Counted from the stretch's first letter, positions 34,722-44,312 are shown. The stretch: 64,000 bases of DNA from Alphaproteobacteria bacterium (GCA_016699735.1 CP065008.1:1426001-1490000), one strand, 5' to 3'. Translations and numbers: made by a program. Notes: a model not told the origin generated them from the sequence alone.

Positions 34722-35737
34722 GGCGCTGCCGCTTTTTTGCTTTTGATATTTTCCAGTGCCTTGCTGAGAAAATCTGTCAGGCGTTCGGGGGCGCTCCATT
34801 CCAGCGTAATCTGCAGGGTTTGAATTTGGCTGCGTCTGATTTCAGGGATGCGTACCCAGTCCTTTTCCGTGGTGATGAGAACGGCCTTTTTCAAATTGGC
34901 TTCCTGCAAAAGTTTTTGCATCTCGCCCTCCGTGTAAGGATGGTGGTCGGCAAAGGCATGAAAAGCAGCCAGTTTCAGGCCACAATCCTCCAGCGTTTTT
35001 TTGAATTTTTCCGGGCGGCCCAGACCGGCAAAGGCGATATAGTTTTTCTGGGAATCCGGGATCAATCGCGGTTTTATAGAGGCGCCGAAGACGGGAATGT
35101 GCGCGGGGATTTTATTGGTTATGCTGCGCTGATCTTCGCCAATCAGGATAATTGCATCGGTTCGCTCCAGAGCTTCGTTCAGCGGTTCACGCAGCGGCCC
35201 TGCAGGAAGGAGCTTTCCGTTACCCAGTCCACCTGGTCCATCGATAACCAGAAAGGAGACGTTTTTCTTCAATGACGGATTTTGAAAACCGTCATCCATC
35301 AGGATCAGGTCTGCGCCGCAGCGTTCGGCGATTTTGGCACCTTCCGGGCGGCTGCGGCTGATAATTACCTGTCCTTCTTTCGCCAGCAGCAGGGGCTCGT
35401 CGCCGACTTCAGAAAATCTGTGTGTGTCGTGATCGACTAAAACCGGGCCGGGAAGCGCACCTCCGTAGCCGCGGGAGAGGATGAAGGGGGTTTTTGACAG
35501 ATTATTCGCACGCAATAGTTCTCTTAATGCGCTTACAGCCGGGGTTTTTCCGCTGCCGCCGCTGACGATATTGCCGACGCAGAGGACGGGGATATTCGCT
35601 TTTTCGGTTTTGATTCCGCTGTTTCTGATTTTCCGTCCGGCTTCGTAGAGCCACGTTAAGGGTGTCAGCGCAATTTCCGCCATCGAAGCGGGGCTTGTGG
35701 CAGGGCGGTACCAGAAAGCGGGGGTTTTGAGAGGCAT
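34718..35737 (-). CDS. lpxK: tetraacyldisaccharide 4'-kinase
   Basis: 339 residues from the ATG at 35737, which follows the waaA stop by 1 nt. N-terminal MPLKTPAFWYRP, the Walker A variant GNIVSGGSGKTPAV and DDGFQNPSLKK are LpxK hallmarks. Phosphorylates the 4' position of the lipid A precursor. Translationally coupled on both sides. Confidence 0.93.
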   Translation of the reverse strand: MPLKTPAFWYRPATSPASMAEIALTPLTWLYEAGRKIRNSGIKTEKANIPVLCVGNIVSGGSGKTPAVSALRELLRANNLSKTPFILSRGYGGALPGPVLVDHDTHRFSEVGDEPLLLAKEGQVIISRSRPEGAKIAERCGADLILMDDGFQNPSLKKNVSFLVIDGPGGLGNGKLLPAGPLREPLNEALERTDAIILIGEDQRSITNKIPAHIPVFGASIKPRLIPDSQKNYIAFAGLGRPEKFKKTLEDCGLKLAAFHAFADHHPYTEGEMQKLLQEANLKKAVLITTEKDWVRIPEIRRSQIQTLQITLEWSAPERLTDFLSKALENIKSKKAAAP

Positions 35738-35738
35738 C

Positions 35739-37073
35739 TCAGCCGCAGGTTCTTTTGGGTTCCGGGAAATCTTCATCTTCCTCAGTGCCGATTCCGGTTT
35801 TTTGGAGCAGCGGCTCAAGAGTGCTCATGACCTTTTCGATGACCCCTGCCTTTTCCTTGGAAAACTGCAGCCCTTTTTCCTGCAGGGCTTTTATGCGTGA
35901 CGGGTTTTTGAGCAGGTCGAGCAGCGTTCCCGTCATCGCGCTTTCGTGCGCGACGCGTAAGGCTGCGCCATACCCATCCATTTCATCATAGATTTGCCGG
36001 AGGTTCTGGATGTTGGGACCATGCAGAACGGCGCAGCCCCGTTGCGCGGCTTCCAGCGGGTTATGGCCGCCGCCGCCATCGTCGCTGAAGGACCGTCCGA
36101 TGCAGGCCAGTGGGCAGAGGCTGTAGAACAAGCCCAGTTCGCCCAGCGTATCGGCGATGTAGAGATCGTCCTGTGGGTTGGGTGGGTGCTTCTTTTCTCC
36201 GCGGAAGCTGACGGCCACATCGTAATCCGCCAGAGCCGTTTTGATGTCATCCCGGCGTTCGGGATGGCGGGGGACGATGATTGTCAGGAGTCCCGGCAGG
36301 TGCCTTTTCAGAATGATATGCAGGCGGGTGGCCATTTCCTCCTCGCCCTTGTGGGTGCTGGCGAAGAGCCACAGGGGGCGTTTGCCGATTTCTTTTTGGA
36401 GCGTTTCGCGCTGGTCCGGGTCGCAGGTCAGGGGCTTCGCGCTGTATTTCAGGTTGTCCGTGACCGTGATGTTTTTTGCGCCGAGGTTTTTCAGGCGCTC
36501 TGCGTCCTCCGCCGTCTGCGCGAGAAAGATCTCGAACGTGTCCAGAGCCTGTCTGGCTAGCGGTCTGGCCATACGCCACAGGCGATAGGAGCGTGGGGAT
36601 ATCCGGGCGTTGATCAGGGCGGCGGGGATCCTGCGTTCACGGACTTCATGCAGCATATTGGGCCAGAGTTCGGATTCCAGCCACAGCACAAGATCGGGCG
36701 ACCAGTTGTCGAGAAAAGAGGTTACCCATTCAGGGTGGTCCAGAGGGTAGAATTGATGGATAGCGTTTTTGGGCAGCTTGTTTTCCAAAACGCGGGCGGA
36801 GGTCACGGTTCCGGTTGTAACAAGGATATTCAGATCGGGTGTGCGTTCGTTCAGCCTGTCGATGAGGATCAGGGCCGATTGCGCCTCTCCTATGCTGGCG
36901 GCGTGGAGCCAGACGAGTTGGCCAGGGGGGCGGTCGAGCTTCGAAATACCCTGCTTTTCATGGATGCGTTCGGGGAGCTCCTTGCCTTTTCTAAGACGAT
37001 TATCAAGCAGACGAAGAAAAAAGTAGTCAGAATGACGAGTTAAAAGATTAAAAGTAAAAAAATACAGGCTCAC
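35739..37073 (-). CDS. waaA: Kdo transferase
   Basis: 444 residues, GT30 family. N-terminal membrane anchor, then LVWLHAASIGEAQSAL with the catalytic Glu, LWLESELWPNMLHE and FSDDGGGHNPLEAA-like donor-site motif (SFSDDGGGGHNPLE). Adds Kdo to lipid IVA. First gene of the lipid A operon; the preceding region is AT-rich and probably holds its promoter. Confidence 0.93.
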   Translation of the reverse strand: MSLYFFTFNLLTRHSDYFFLRLLDNRLRKGKELPERIHEKQGISKLDRPPGQLVWLHAASIGEAQSALILIDRLNERTPDLNILVTTGTVTSARVLENKLPKNAIHQFYPLDHPEWVTSFLDNWSPDLVLWLESELWPNMLHEVRERRIPAALINARISPRSYRLWRMARPLARQALDTFEIFLAQTAEDAERLKNLGAKNITVTDNLKYSAKPLTCDPDQRETLQKEIGKRPLWLFASTHKGEEEMATRLHIILKRHLPGLLTIIVPRHPERRDDIKTALADYDVAVSFRGEKKHPPNPQDDLYIADTLGELGLFYSLCPLACIGRSFSDDGGGGHNPLEAAQRGCAVLHGPNIQNLRQIYDEMDGYGAALRVAHESAMTGTLLDLLKNPSRIKALQEKGLQFSKEKAGVIEKVMSTLEPLLQKTGIGTEEDEDFPEPKRTCG

Positions 37074-37141
37074 AACAAAACAACCAAACCCGTTATCAAC
37101 AAACAGGTAAAAATAAAAAGGTCACAGAAAAGGCGGCTAAC

Positions 37142-38023
37142 CTAGTTCGGACGACAGCCAGGAGCGGCAGGGTCATAACGGCAACCGGGGATAATGCAAA
37201 CGTGCTCATTATAGCTGGTAGGAGCCACAGCCGTGCGGGTTACAGCTACACCGGTAGGGATAGCAATATTACTCGCATTCCCCGCAGCACAGTTATTAGG
37301 ATCGATAAAAGCCAAGTAAGTTTGCATAGGATCCGGAGTCCAAGGTGGAGAAGTCAGAGCCGTAGATATATTGGCGGCCCATGGGGCGGCTGCACAGTTC
37401 CGGGTTGGAAGATAGCGCTTGTCCGGCTGCGTACTGTATTCCTGGAAGGTGTAAAACCCGTCTTCTGCAGGGTTGGAGGCAAAGTTGATACACTTAGCAG
37501 CCAACCAGACTTGGTTCATCATGTCACACGTGTAGGTTCCCCCTGCGATAGGGCTTGGAATTGTATGATTAATCCCGACACCGGCGCTGTGTCCACCGAG
37601 CATATCGTAATAACCAAAGTTGGCGCTGACAAAGTTACGAAGGGATGTCCCAACAAGATTTTCGAGCGCATTATCCATACTGGTAGTAGATAGGGGGGCT
37701 CCAAACTGGCTGGTTTCGCTGAACATCTCATCGGCGTGATCGGCAAGCTCCGCCAAAAACATATCGAAACAGGTATATTCAAGTACGCTATCCGGCTTGA
37801 GTATTAAATTCTGGTTTTGTGTTATCTCCCTTTGAGCTTCCAACCATGCCCGCGCGGACAAAGTTTGATAGTAAGTTGAGTCACACGGCGTGGAGGCAAT
37901 AGCAGGGGGAGCACCTGCAAAAGCTCTTTTCACAAAGGCTGGATGTACGAAAGCAGCAGCGCAAAGCACAAAGACGAATAGCAGCTTGGAACAATAAAAA
38001 TCACTTAAAACTGTCTTGCTCAT
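37142..38023 (-). CDS. secreted Cys-containing protein A, paralog of the gene at 38094
   Basis: 293 residues from the ATG at 38023, which has AGAAGGAAA upstream. A signal peptide ends near AFA-GAPP. Shares with its neighbour the blocks KPDSVLEYTCFD, VWLAAKC, the STQ-containing block and C-terminal IIPGCRYDPAAPGC; about nine mature cysteines suggest disulfides in the periplasm or outside. Family not recognised. Third gene of a secreted-protein cluster. Confidence 0.72.
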   Translation of the reverse strand: MSKTVLSDFYCSKLLFVFVLCAAAFVHPAFVKRAFAGAPPAIASTPCDSTYYQTLSARAWLEAQREITQNQNLILKPDSVLEYTCFDMFLAELADHADEMFSETSQFGAPLSTTSMDNALENLVGTSLRNFVSANFGYYDMLGGHSAGVGINHTIPSPIAGGTYTCDMMNQVWLAAKCINFASNPAEDGFYTFQEYSTQPDKRYLPTRNCAAAPWAANISTALTSPPWTPDPMQTYLAFIDPNNCAAGNASNIAIPTGVAVTRTAVAPTSYNEHVCIIPGCRYDPAAPGCRPN

Positions 38024-38093
38024 TTCTTTTTTCCTTCTAACTCCCATATTCTACACAAAAACTGCGCTTTTTCGCAAATAACACACCAAATTC

Positions 38094-39260
38094 TTAAGGC
38101 GGAGGCGGCTCACAAGTATCCGCAGTATAATCATACCAGCAACCTGGATTCGGACAGAATTTATCTTCATGTGTAGCATCCGTAGCTGTGACAAAGTGAG
38201 GGGCGCTATAGGTTGTCATATCCCAATCGTAATAATCATGGGTACGCATAGTAACCGTCAAGCCGGTCGGTATAGGCTCAGAGCAGTTATAAGTCACCGA
38301 TCCCACGGTTGAGTTAGGTGCCATTAAAAGCTCAAAATACAAAATCATACCGTCATACACGGCAAACAGAAAATCACAGTTATTTGCAACCCTAATAATA
38401 TCGTTCGTGACATTCGTGCTTGCAAAAGGACCGCCGCCGGCCGCAGGGCATCTCGGATTTTCTGTTATGGGCATCGGTGAGTTGGATCCCGCGCCGGGGG
38501 TCATGCCGGGGGAACATTCCTGAAGCAAAATCCGCGGATCCTGCGTTGAAAGGTCCTCGAAATTGATAAACTGATCGTCCTCTCCGAAATCCCGACACTT
38601 CGCAATATCCCAAACCGCCTGCATATGACTGCAATCGTAACTGTTCGCGCCAATCGCGCTGTAATCAAGGGTATTGTCGATAGCGCTTTCCCCACCAAGG
38701 AATGTGTGATCGAAATTGTTTGTAATATAATCCTCAAGCGTATCAAGAAGAAGAGTGTCCAACACATTATCTAGGTGGTCATCATCATAATTAACGGTGT
38801 AGGTTGTCGTGTTGGTGCCGCAACTGTCATCCCCTGTACACAGGTCAACCTCACGACTGTCAAAAGTATCCGCCTCGCTAAAGATCATTCCGGCGTTGTG
38901 GGCAGTTAGAGCAATAAACTGGTCGAAGCAGGTATATTCCAGAACGCTGTCTGGCTTGTGGATCAGCTGTTCGTTGATAATCACCTCACGGCTGGCCTCC
39001 ATATAGGCCTTGGCGTAAATCTGGTTCATGAAGTTTCCATCGCACATACCGCCGGTATGTGGGGCGGCACGACCTGTTTTGGGGCCGTTCATACCGGGGT
39101 CAGTTCCGGCCGTTGTATCCGTGTTGACATCGTATCCGGTGCAGGGAATCCCCGGAGTACACGCTGCAGCAAAGGATTTCGAGGGAAGCGATATAACAAT
39201 CAAAAACAGCATGAAAGCCGCAAAAAAAGGGGGCATATGTTTCTTTGAAGTGCGGAGCAT
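38094..39260 (-). CDS. secreted Cys-rich protein B, paralog of the gene at 37142
   Basis: 388 residues with a signal peptide ending near SFA-AACT. Blocks shared with protein A: AKAYMEASREV, LIHKPDSVLEYTCFDQF, VWDIAKCRDF, LSTQDPR and CPNPGCWYDYTADTC. It is longer by an N-terminal Cys/Gly-rich segment and a central insertion (LCTGDDSC). No membrane segment besides the signal. Starts 3 nt after the stop of the 156-residue gene, so co-translated. Function unknown. Confidence 0.75.
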   Translation of the reverse strand: MLRTSKKHMPPFFAAFMLFLIVISLPSKSFAAACTPGIPCTGYDVNTDTTAGTDPGMNGPKTGRAAPHTGGMCDGNFMNQIYAKAYMEASREVIINEQLIHKPDSVLEYTCFDQFIALTAHNAGMIFSEADTFDSREVDLCTGDDSCGTNTTTYTVNYDDDHLDNVLDTLLLDTLEDYITNNFDHTFLGGESAIDNTLDYSAIGANSYDCSHMQAVWDIAKCRDFGEDDQFINFEDLSTQDPRILLQECSPGMTPGAGSNSPMPITENPRCPAAGGGPFASTNVTNDIIRVANNCDFLFAVYDGMILYFELLMAPNSTVGSVTYNCSEPIPTGLTVTMRTHDYYDWDMTTYSAPHFVTATDATHEDKFCPNPGCWYDYTADTCEPPPP

Positions 39261-39263
39261 CGT

Positions 39264-39731
39264 CTAGCCTGCAGTTTGCTTCTTCAGTATATACATTTTT
39301 GTGGGCGGATCCCAAACAAAGATATCATATCCATAATCGTTGTTGTTGCTCTGAAATGCAAGAATATCCTGTACCCCGAACGAGTATGAATTGCCCAAGG
39401 CGAGGTTCCGTGCGCTAAACTTCCCTAAAAGCACAATATTTCCGCGGCTTTCCGCCAATATCAGAAACGTACAGAGTTTTTCGTCTCCATAACATTTTTT
39501 CTGGCGCAAGATGTACTCGCTCAGGCTGTCACGATTCAAGTCCATTTCCGCAGCCTGATAATTTTCCATATTCATGTGAAGATTCGCTGTCACAAAATCA
39601 GAAATCAGCAGCTGGGCTGTGGGGGGGATCGGCTTATCGAAATCAAGAATCTCCAAAGCTTGCGCTTTTTGTGAGCCAAAAACACCGAAAACAATAACAA
39701 GTAAGGCACCAATAAAGCGGCCCATATTCAT
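39264..39731 (-). CDS. small secreted protein, unknown
   Basis: About 155 residues from ATG 39731 (or 39725), chosen because it puts a signal peptide (MGRFIGALLVIVFGVFGSQK, cut after AQA) at the N-terminus; the frame is open to 39821. The mature part has one CxxxxxxC pair (KKCYGDEKLC) and ends in WDPPTKMYILKKQ. First gene of the secreted-protein cluster. Confidence 0.65.
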   Translation of the reverse strand: MNMGRFIGALLVIVFGVFGSQKAQALEILDFDKPIPPTAQLLISDFVTANLHMNMENYQAAEMDLNRDSLSEYILRQKKCYGDEKLCTFLILAESRGNIVLLGKFSARNLALGNSYSFGVQDILAFQSNNNDYGYDIFVWDPPTKMYILKKQTAG

Positions 39732-39851
39732 GGCTAAAACCCCGAAAATACGCGGTGGGAACATTTTAACAAACCTTAGGGGCAGGGGGCAAAGAAAAAA
39801 ATCGTAGCAATTTCCTTCCAAACCCTGATTTTATTGAGTTTTTTCGGCAGT

Positions 39852-40067
39852 TTATTTGAGGTCTATTTCGAGAATCGCGATGTTGAGGTCGTAGGAGGTT
39901 TCCCCGTCATCCATATCCTTGTAGATTGTGCCAATAAATTCCCCGTCCATCAAAACCTCTACGGAATCCTGCGTTCTTTCGCGTTTCTTGAGGGTGATTC
40001 CTGAAAGTTTCAGCTTTTTTGCCAGATAGTTTTCCAGCTTTCTGAGTTCATCGGATGTGAAGTGCAT
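39852..40067 (-). CDS. DUF3126-family small protein
   Basis: 71 residues: LRKLENYLAKKL at the start and GEFIGTIYKDMDDGETSYD then ILEIDLK at the end match the DUF3126 family, found almost only in alphaproteobacteria. Its start overlaps the end of the PlsC-like gene by 20 nt. Function unknown. Confidence 0.8.
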   Translation of the reverse strand: MHFTSDELRKLENYLAKKLKLSGITLKKRERTQDSVEVLMDGEFIGTIYKDMDDGETSYDLNIAILEIDLK

Positions 40068-40869
40068 GTTTGTCCTCTGGCGCGTTCGTTGATTCTTGAT
40101 CTCTCGGTTTCAGCCCCTTGGATACGAGGTCATGACAGTGGTTGGCAAGTGTTTTTCTGTCCTTGTAGTCTTTTGCCCGCACAGGTTCTTGAAAGTGCAG
40201 GCCGATGACGGCTCCGCGGCTTTTGGCGAATCGCCAGAGATGATCGGGCAGGGGGGTGTCCATATTGATGTGCCAGGCGTAGATATCGCGTTCATCCTGC
40301 GTTTGCGGCGGTTTTCTGTTTACGGTGAGCATGGTAATTGTAAAGGGCTGTATCATCAGATTCTGCGCCTCGTCCTTGAGCGCAATCGCAAACAGACTGG
40401 ATTTGAAGGGCAGGACCGCGCGTCCGTCCGTCGAGGTGCCTTCGGGGAAGAGAATCAGGCTTTTGCCATCGGTGAGCATCTTATCGAGAGCGCTTTTTTC
40501 CTTTTGTGCGTCCTCACGGGAACGGCTGATGAAGGCGGTTTGCTGAAGCTTTGAGAGGAAGCCGAAGACCGGCCAGGATTCGACATCCTTTTTTGCCACG
40601 AAGGAGGCCTTCAGGAGGCTACCGATGGCCGGGATATCGAGATAGGAGAGGTGATTGCTGACGAAAAAGGTTTGTGCGTCTGTTTGCGGCTTGCCGATGA
40701 CCTGCACGCGGATCCGCAGAACGGCGCAGATGGCCTTATGCCAAAGACAAGGCACAAGGTAAGCCCCCTTTCCTCTATGAACGGCGAGTATGAGGAGTTG
40801 TAACGGGCTGACGATGATGACCAGTAGGGCGAAGATCGAAAGCTTGATGATCGCGATGAGCGTTCTCAT
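40048..40869 (-). CDS. olsA: 1-acyl-glycerol-3-phosphate acyltransferase family, probable OlsA
   Basis: 273 residues. Membrane anchor at the N-terminus, NHLSYLDIP (H-x4-D) and FPEGTSTDGRAVLPFK are the PlsC catalytic and substrate motifs. Because it overlaps (ATGA) the OlsB-like gene, it is most likely the O-acyltransferase that converts lyso-ornithine lipid to ornithine lipid. A general PlsC role is the alternative. Confidence 0.85.
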   Translation of the reverse strand: MRTLIAIIKLSIFALLVIIVSPLQLLILAVHRGKGAYLVPCLWHKAICAVLRIRVQVIGKPQTDAQTFFVSNHLSYLDIPAIGSLLKASFVAKKDVESWPVFGFLSKLQQTAFISRSREDAQKEKSALDKMLTDGKSLILFPEGTSTDGRAVLPFKSSLFAIALKDEAQNLMIQPFTITMLTVNRKPPQTQDERDIYAWHINMDTPLPDHLWRFAKSRGAVIGLHFQEPVRAKDYKDRKTLANHCHDLVSKGLKPRDQESTNAPEDKHALHIR

Positions 40870-41723
40870 TCGCCGTTTGAGTCCTGACCGGATGTGCCGG
40901 GCATGGTTTTCTGGATTTTGCGCTCGAAATATTTGCGGTACCGCTCGGTCATCAGGGAGGTCTGGACCACGATGCAGACATCCGTCGTGTTGAATTGTTC
41001 GTCTATTACTGCCCCTGCGCCGATGGTTGCCCCCAGGCGCAGATACCCCTTTATGAGGGGCGGGAGGGTGACGAAGGTGCGTTTTTCATTAAAGGCTTCG
41101 CGGGGCAGGATGTTCATTTCCACATAGCGGTCGGGCAGGGCGACCGGGCAAATATCCTTCTGCGTCGGGTGATAATGATGCAGGTAGGAGAGCTGCGGCG
41201 CGAGCGCCTTGATGTCCGTTCCCGAAAAACTGGCGCAGCCGAAAAGTAGTTCTATCTTGTGACCCGTGATGTAATCGGCAATCCCCTGCCACAGAAGATT
41301 GAGGATCGGCTTGGTGCGGAAGGGGGCCAGGACGCAGGAGCGGCCAAGCTCTAGCAGATATTGGCCTGAACGGATCAGGGGGGCGATGTCGTATTCGTCC
41401 TGAGAATAAAAGCGTCCGAATTTTTCCGCTATTTCCTGCCGGATCAGGCGGTAGGTGCCCACGATCTGTTCTCGGCTCGATTCAGGGTTACGGAAAAGGA
41501 CAATCAGATGATCGGCGATTTTATCGAAATCGTCAAAATCGCGTTTTTGAACCTGCATGGCCTGAGAGGGTTTGGCCTTGAATTCCTCATAAAAAACCTG
41601 ATAGCGCAGGCGCTGTGCCTCTTCGATTTCGGCAGGTGTTTTAGCCAGCCTTACATATGCAAACGCCGGATCTATTTCTGAGGGAGGCAAAATGTCAGGA
41701 TCGGCTGCGGTCATCAATCTCAT
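40866..41723 (-). CDS. olsB: ornithine N-acyltransferase, OlsB-like GNAT protein
   Basis: 285 residues of the COG3176 GNAT-fold family: AEIEEAQRLRYQVFYEEFKA, VGTYRLI, ELGRSCVL and FRTKPILNLLWQGIADY match ornithine-acyl[acyl-carrier] transferases. Attaches 3-hydroxy fatty acid to ornithine. Together with the next gene forms the ornithine-lipid pathway; such lipids often replace phospholipids when phosphate is short. No Pho box was seen upstream. Confidence 0.83.
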   Translation of the reverse strand: MRLMTAADPDILPPSEIDPAFAYVRLAKTPAEIEEAQRLRYQVFYEEFKAKPSQAMQVQKRDFDDFDKIADHLIVLFRNPESSREQIVGTYRLIRQEIAEKFGRFYSQDEYDIAPLIRSGQYLLELGRSCVLAPFRTKPILNLLWQGIADYITGHKIELLFGCASFSGTDIKALAPQLSYLHHYHPTQKDICPVALPDRYVEMNILPREAFNEKRTFVTLPPLIKGYLRLGATIGAGAVIDEQFNTTDVCIVVQTSLMTERYRKYFERKIQKTMPGTSGQDSNGE

Positions 41724-41911
41724 ACAGGGGGTTCCGGTGCACGGCTTCAGGATTTCTGGATAAACCCCTGAAGACTATGCCTACTGACTCCAAAAAAATT
41801 TATCCTAAAGAAAAGAGGCGGGGGGTCAAGCGGATTCGCCCCGCTTCGGGGTTTTGGGTGCTTTCATCAGAAAGCCTTTGCCGCCCGGTTAGAGCTATCC
41901 TATAAGGTCTT

Positions 41912-42379
41912 ATGTCCTCCGTGCTTTTTGTCTGTACCGGAAATATCTGCCGCTCGCCGACGGCGGAGGGAGTTTTGCGGCATAAGCTTCAATCTCTTGG
42001 TGTTCTGGACCGTTTCAGCATTGATTCAGCCGCCACCCATTCCTATCATACCGGGCATCCTCCCGATGATCGGACGGTCGCTGTGGCCCGTGAATACGGG
42101 GTTGAGCTTGGCGATCTGCGGGCGCGAACGGTCAAAGCCGCGGACTTTCAGGACTTTCAAACGATTCTGGCGATGGACCGGAACCATCTGAGAATTCTCA
42201 AGACGATGACCCCGGACTTGTATGCCGGGGAACTCCGCCTGTTCCTTGATTATTGCCCCGGAATGGAGGGGCAGGACGTGCCTGATCCCTATTACGGTGA
42301 AATCAGGGGTTTTCATGATGTCTATGCTTTGATTGAGCGGGGCGTTGACGGTTTTATGAGGAGTCTCCTGGACGCATGA
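41912..42379 (+). CDS. low-molecular-weight protein tyrosine phosphatase
   Basis: 155 residues. P-loop CTGNICRS (C8 to R14) and the general-acid loop DVPDPYYGE near the C-terminus are complete. Bacterial members act on tyrosine-phosphorylated proteins, often in polysaccharide export. Overlaps the following membrane-protein gene by ATGA, so the two are coupled. Confidence 0.93.
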   Translation: MSSVLFVCTGNICRSPTAEGVLRHKLQSLGVLDRFSIDSAATHSYHTGHPPDDRTVAVAREYGVELGDLRARTVKAADFQDFQTILAMDRNHLRILKTMTPDLYAGELRLFLDYCPGMEGQDVPDPYYGEIRGFHDVYALIERGVDGFMRSLLDA

Positions 42380-43650
42380 CCGATAGGAAAACTTCCGCAA
42401 GAAAAGCCAAGAATTCTTCCATCTCCTCTAAAAGGGAAGAGGGCGAAGAGCCGCTCTCGCAATTCTCCCTGTTCGCGGGTGATCTGGTCAGCCGCGCCTT
42501 TTCAGCCCTCAGGATCGGCGGGCGGTCAACGACCGACCTTATCCTTCGCATGATCATCGTTATCGGGATCACATGGGTACCCATGGCCATGATGTCCTGG
42601 AATATCGTCCTGCCGTCCGGTACGCCGGCGCTTTTGAATTTTTTCTACGACTATGCCGCCTACGCGCAATTTCTGATCGGGATTCCGCTTTTTATTATCG
42701 CCGAGCGGGTTGTTGCCGAAGCGACGATGGGGGCAGTACGGGATTTCGAATCCAGCGGGGTGATCGCCGATGATAACAAGGAGGCGTTCAAGGCCGCGCA
42801 GAGGGGGGTTGAAGACCTCCGCAAACGCGTATTTCCCGAAATCATTTGTATCCTTTTTTCTTTCGGGTTTGCACTCAGCACGATCATGCCTGAACTCTTC
42901 TGGACGTCGGATATGCAGACCTGGCACGTCGTCAAAATGGCGGACGGCAGCCGCGTCTTCACCCTGCCGGGGCTATGGGAGATGCTGGTGGCGCTGCCGA
43001 TCCAGATTTACTGGTGGGTCCGGTGGGTGTGGAAAATCATGATCTGGTATTGGTTTCTTTCGCAGGTTTCCAAATTTAAACTGGTTCTGGTGGCTTCGCA
43101 TCCCGATCATACGGGCGGGATCGGGTTTCTTTCCGAAGTACAAGCCAAGTTTGCGCTCGTGATTCTGGCTTACGGCATCAGCAACGTGGTGGCGACGATC
43201 GGCTACAAGATCGCCATCGAACACGCGCCGCTTGACCTGCCGCCGGTCTGGGGGCCGCTGGTGGGGTTTGCCGTTCTGGCGCCGCTGCTGTTCCTCTCGC
43301 CGTTGCTTTTGTTCACCAAGCAACTCAAGCGCACGAAGAAGCGGGCGCTGGCGCAATTCCGCGAGAAGGCGATGCGGAGCGCTCTGGCCCTTGAAACGGA
43401 GTGGTTGGGCACGCCTTACGATGAGGCGAAGGATGCGGCGGCGCGTAATGAGTTGACCCAGCTCAATCTATTGACAGCCTTTCACGAGCGGATCAACGCG
43501 ATGCGGGTGGTGCCGTTTGATCTGCGCTCGGCGGGGCAGTTGATCGGCTCGGCCATCGGTCCCATGATTCCCCTGCTGCCTTATTTCGTGGAGGTGCCGG
43601 AGCCGCTGCAGGTCATGCTGGAAGCGTTAACCAAGTGGCTGCCGCATTGA
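42376..43650 (+). CDS. multi-pass membrane protein, unknown
   Basis: 424 residues. A Ser/Lys/Glu-rich 35-residue N-terminus is followed by ~7 hydrophobic segments, with a conserved-looking SHPDHTGGIGFLSE loop between helices and a final GSAIGPMIPLLPYF. No domain recognised. Starts in the phosphatase stop (ATGA), so partner or target of the phosphatase is a reasonable guess. Confidence 0.75.
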   Translation: MTDRKTSARKAKNSSISSKREEGEEPLSQFSLFAGDLVSRAFSALRIGGRSTTDLILRMIIVIGITWVPMAMMSWNIVLPSGTPALLNFFYDYAAYAQFLIGIPLFIIAERVVAEATMGAVRDFESSGVIADDNKEAFKAAQRGVEDLRKRVFPEIICILFSFGFALSTIMPELFWTSDMQTWHVVKMADGSRVFTLPGLWEMLVALPIQIYWWVRWVWKIMIWYWFLSQVSKFKLVLVASHPDHTGGIGFLSEVQAKFALVILAYGISNVVATIGYKIAIEHAPLDLPPVWGPLVGFAVLAPLLFLSPLLLFTKQLKRTKKRALAQFREKAMRSALALETEWLGTPYDEAKDAAARNELTQLNLLTAFHERINAMRVVPFDLRSAGQLIGSAIGPMIPLLPYFVEVPEPLQVMLEALTKWLPH

Positions 43651-43679
43651 GGCGGAGCAGTTGGCTCTGAGAAAAACTC

Positions 43680-44312
43680 TCACATCGGTTTGGGGGTCGT
43701 TGACACCGTCTTCGTTCTGAGATCATCGGCTGTTTCTGCGATTCCGGCTACGGAGGGGCGACCCTCAACAACGGATTGCGCGAAGACGTGCAGCATACGC
43801 GACTCGACGAGGGCCCGGCTTTCTGCAATCTGGTTGTCAGAGAGGCGATTGCCCGCATAGTCAAATTCATCAGCCTCCAGTCCCATGCGCCATTTCCCGT
43901 CCTGCCCGATTTGGGCCGTCAGGCGGATGCCGCGGGAGTCCAGATCATAAAGATAGCCGCTCAGGGCTTCCTCATTGCCGGATTGCGCCAGTCGGTGCGC
44001 GTTTTCCATTTCGGGGCCGAAGCGGCTGAAATAATCCTCGTTGAAGGCGTTATAACCCCGGAGATAAAAGCGCATCTCCTCGATATACCGACTCATTCCC
44101 TCGGCGGGGTCGTAAGGGGTATTTGGAGGGGGAATCTTATCGCCTGCCCATGTGTCCTTTTCTGGACCCGTGAGGAGGTTCGCTATGCCTTCCAAGGCTC
44201 GATTAATATTGTATTCAGTTCCCACCCTTGTGTTTCGCAGCCATAACTCAAACGGACTCAAATTCCTCAAATCCTCGACGTTATCCGATCGTCTCTGGCC
44301 TTCTAAATCCAC
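43680..44312 (-). CDS. hypothetical protein, unknown
   Basis: 210 residues, starting at GTG 44312 with a GGGGTGAG Shine-Dalgarno. Soluble, acidic, no signal; includes YIEEMRFYLRGYNAFNED and SGYLYDLDSRGIRLTAQIG. Family not recognised. Convergent with the membrane-protein gene. The 138 nt between it and the MoeB-like gene hold no ORF I trust. Confidence 0.6.
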   Translation of the reverse strand: MDLEGQRRSDNVEDLRNLSPFELWLRNTRVGTEYNINRALEGIANLLTGPEKDTWAGDKIPPPNTPYDPAEGMSRYIEEMRFYLRGYNAFNEDYFSRFGPEMENAHRLAQSGNEEALSGYLYDLDSRGIRLTAQIGQDGKWRMGLEADEFDYAGNRLSDNQIAESRALVESRMLHVFAQSVVEGRPSVAGIAETADDLRTKTVSTTPKPM

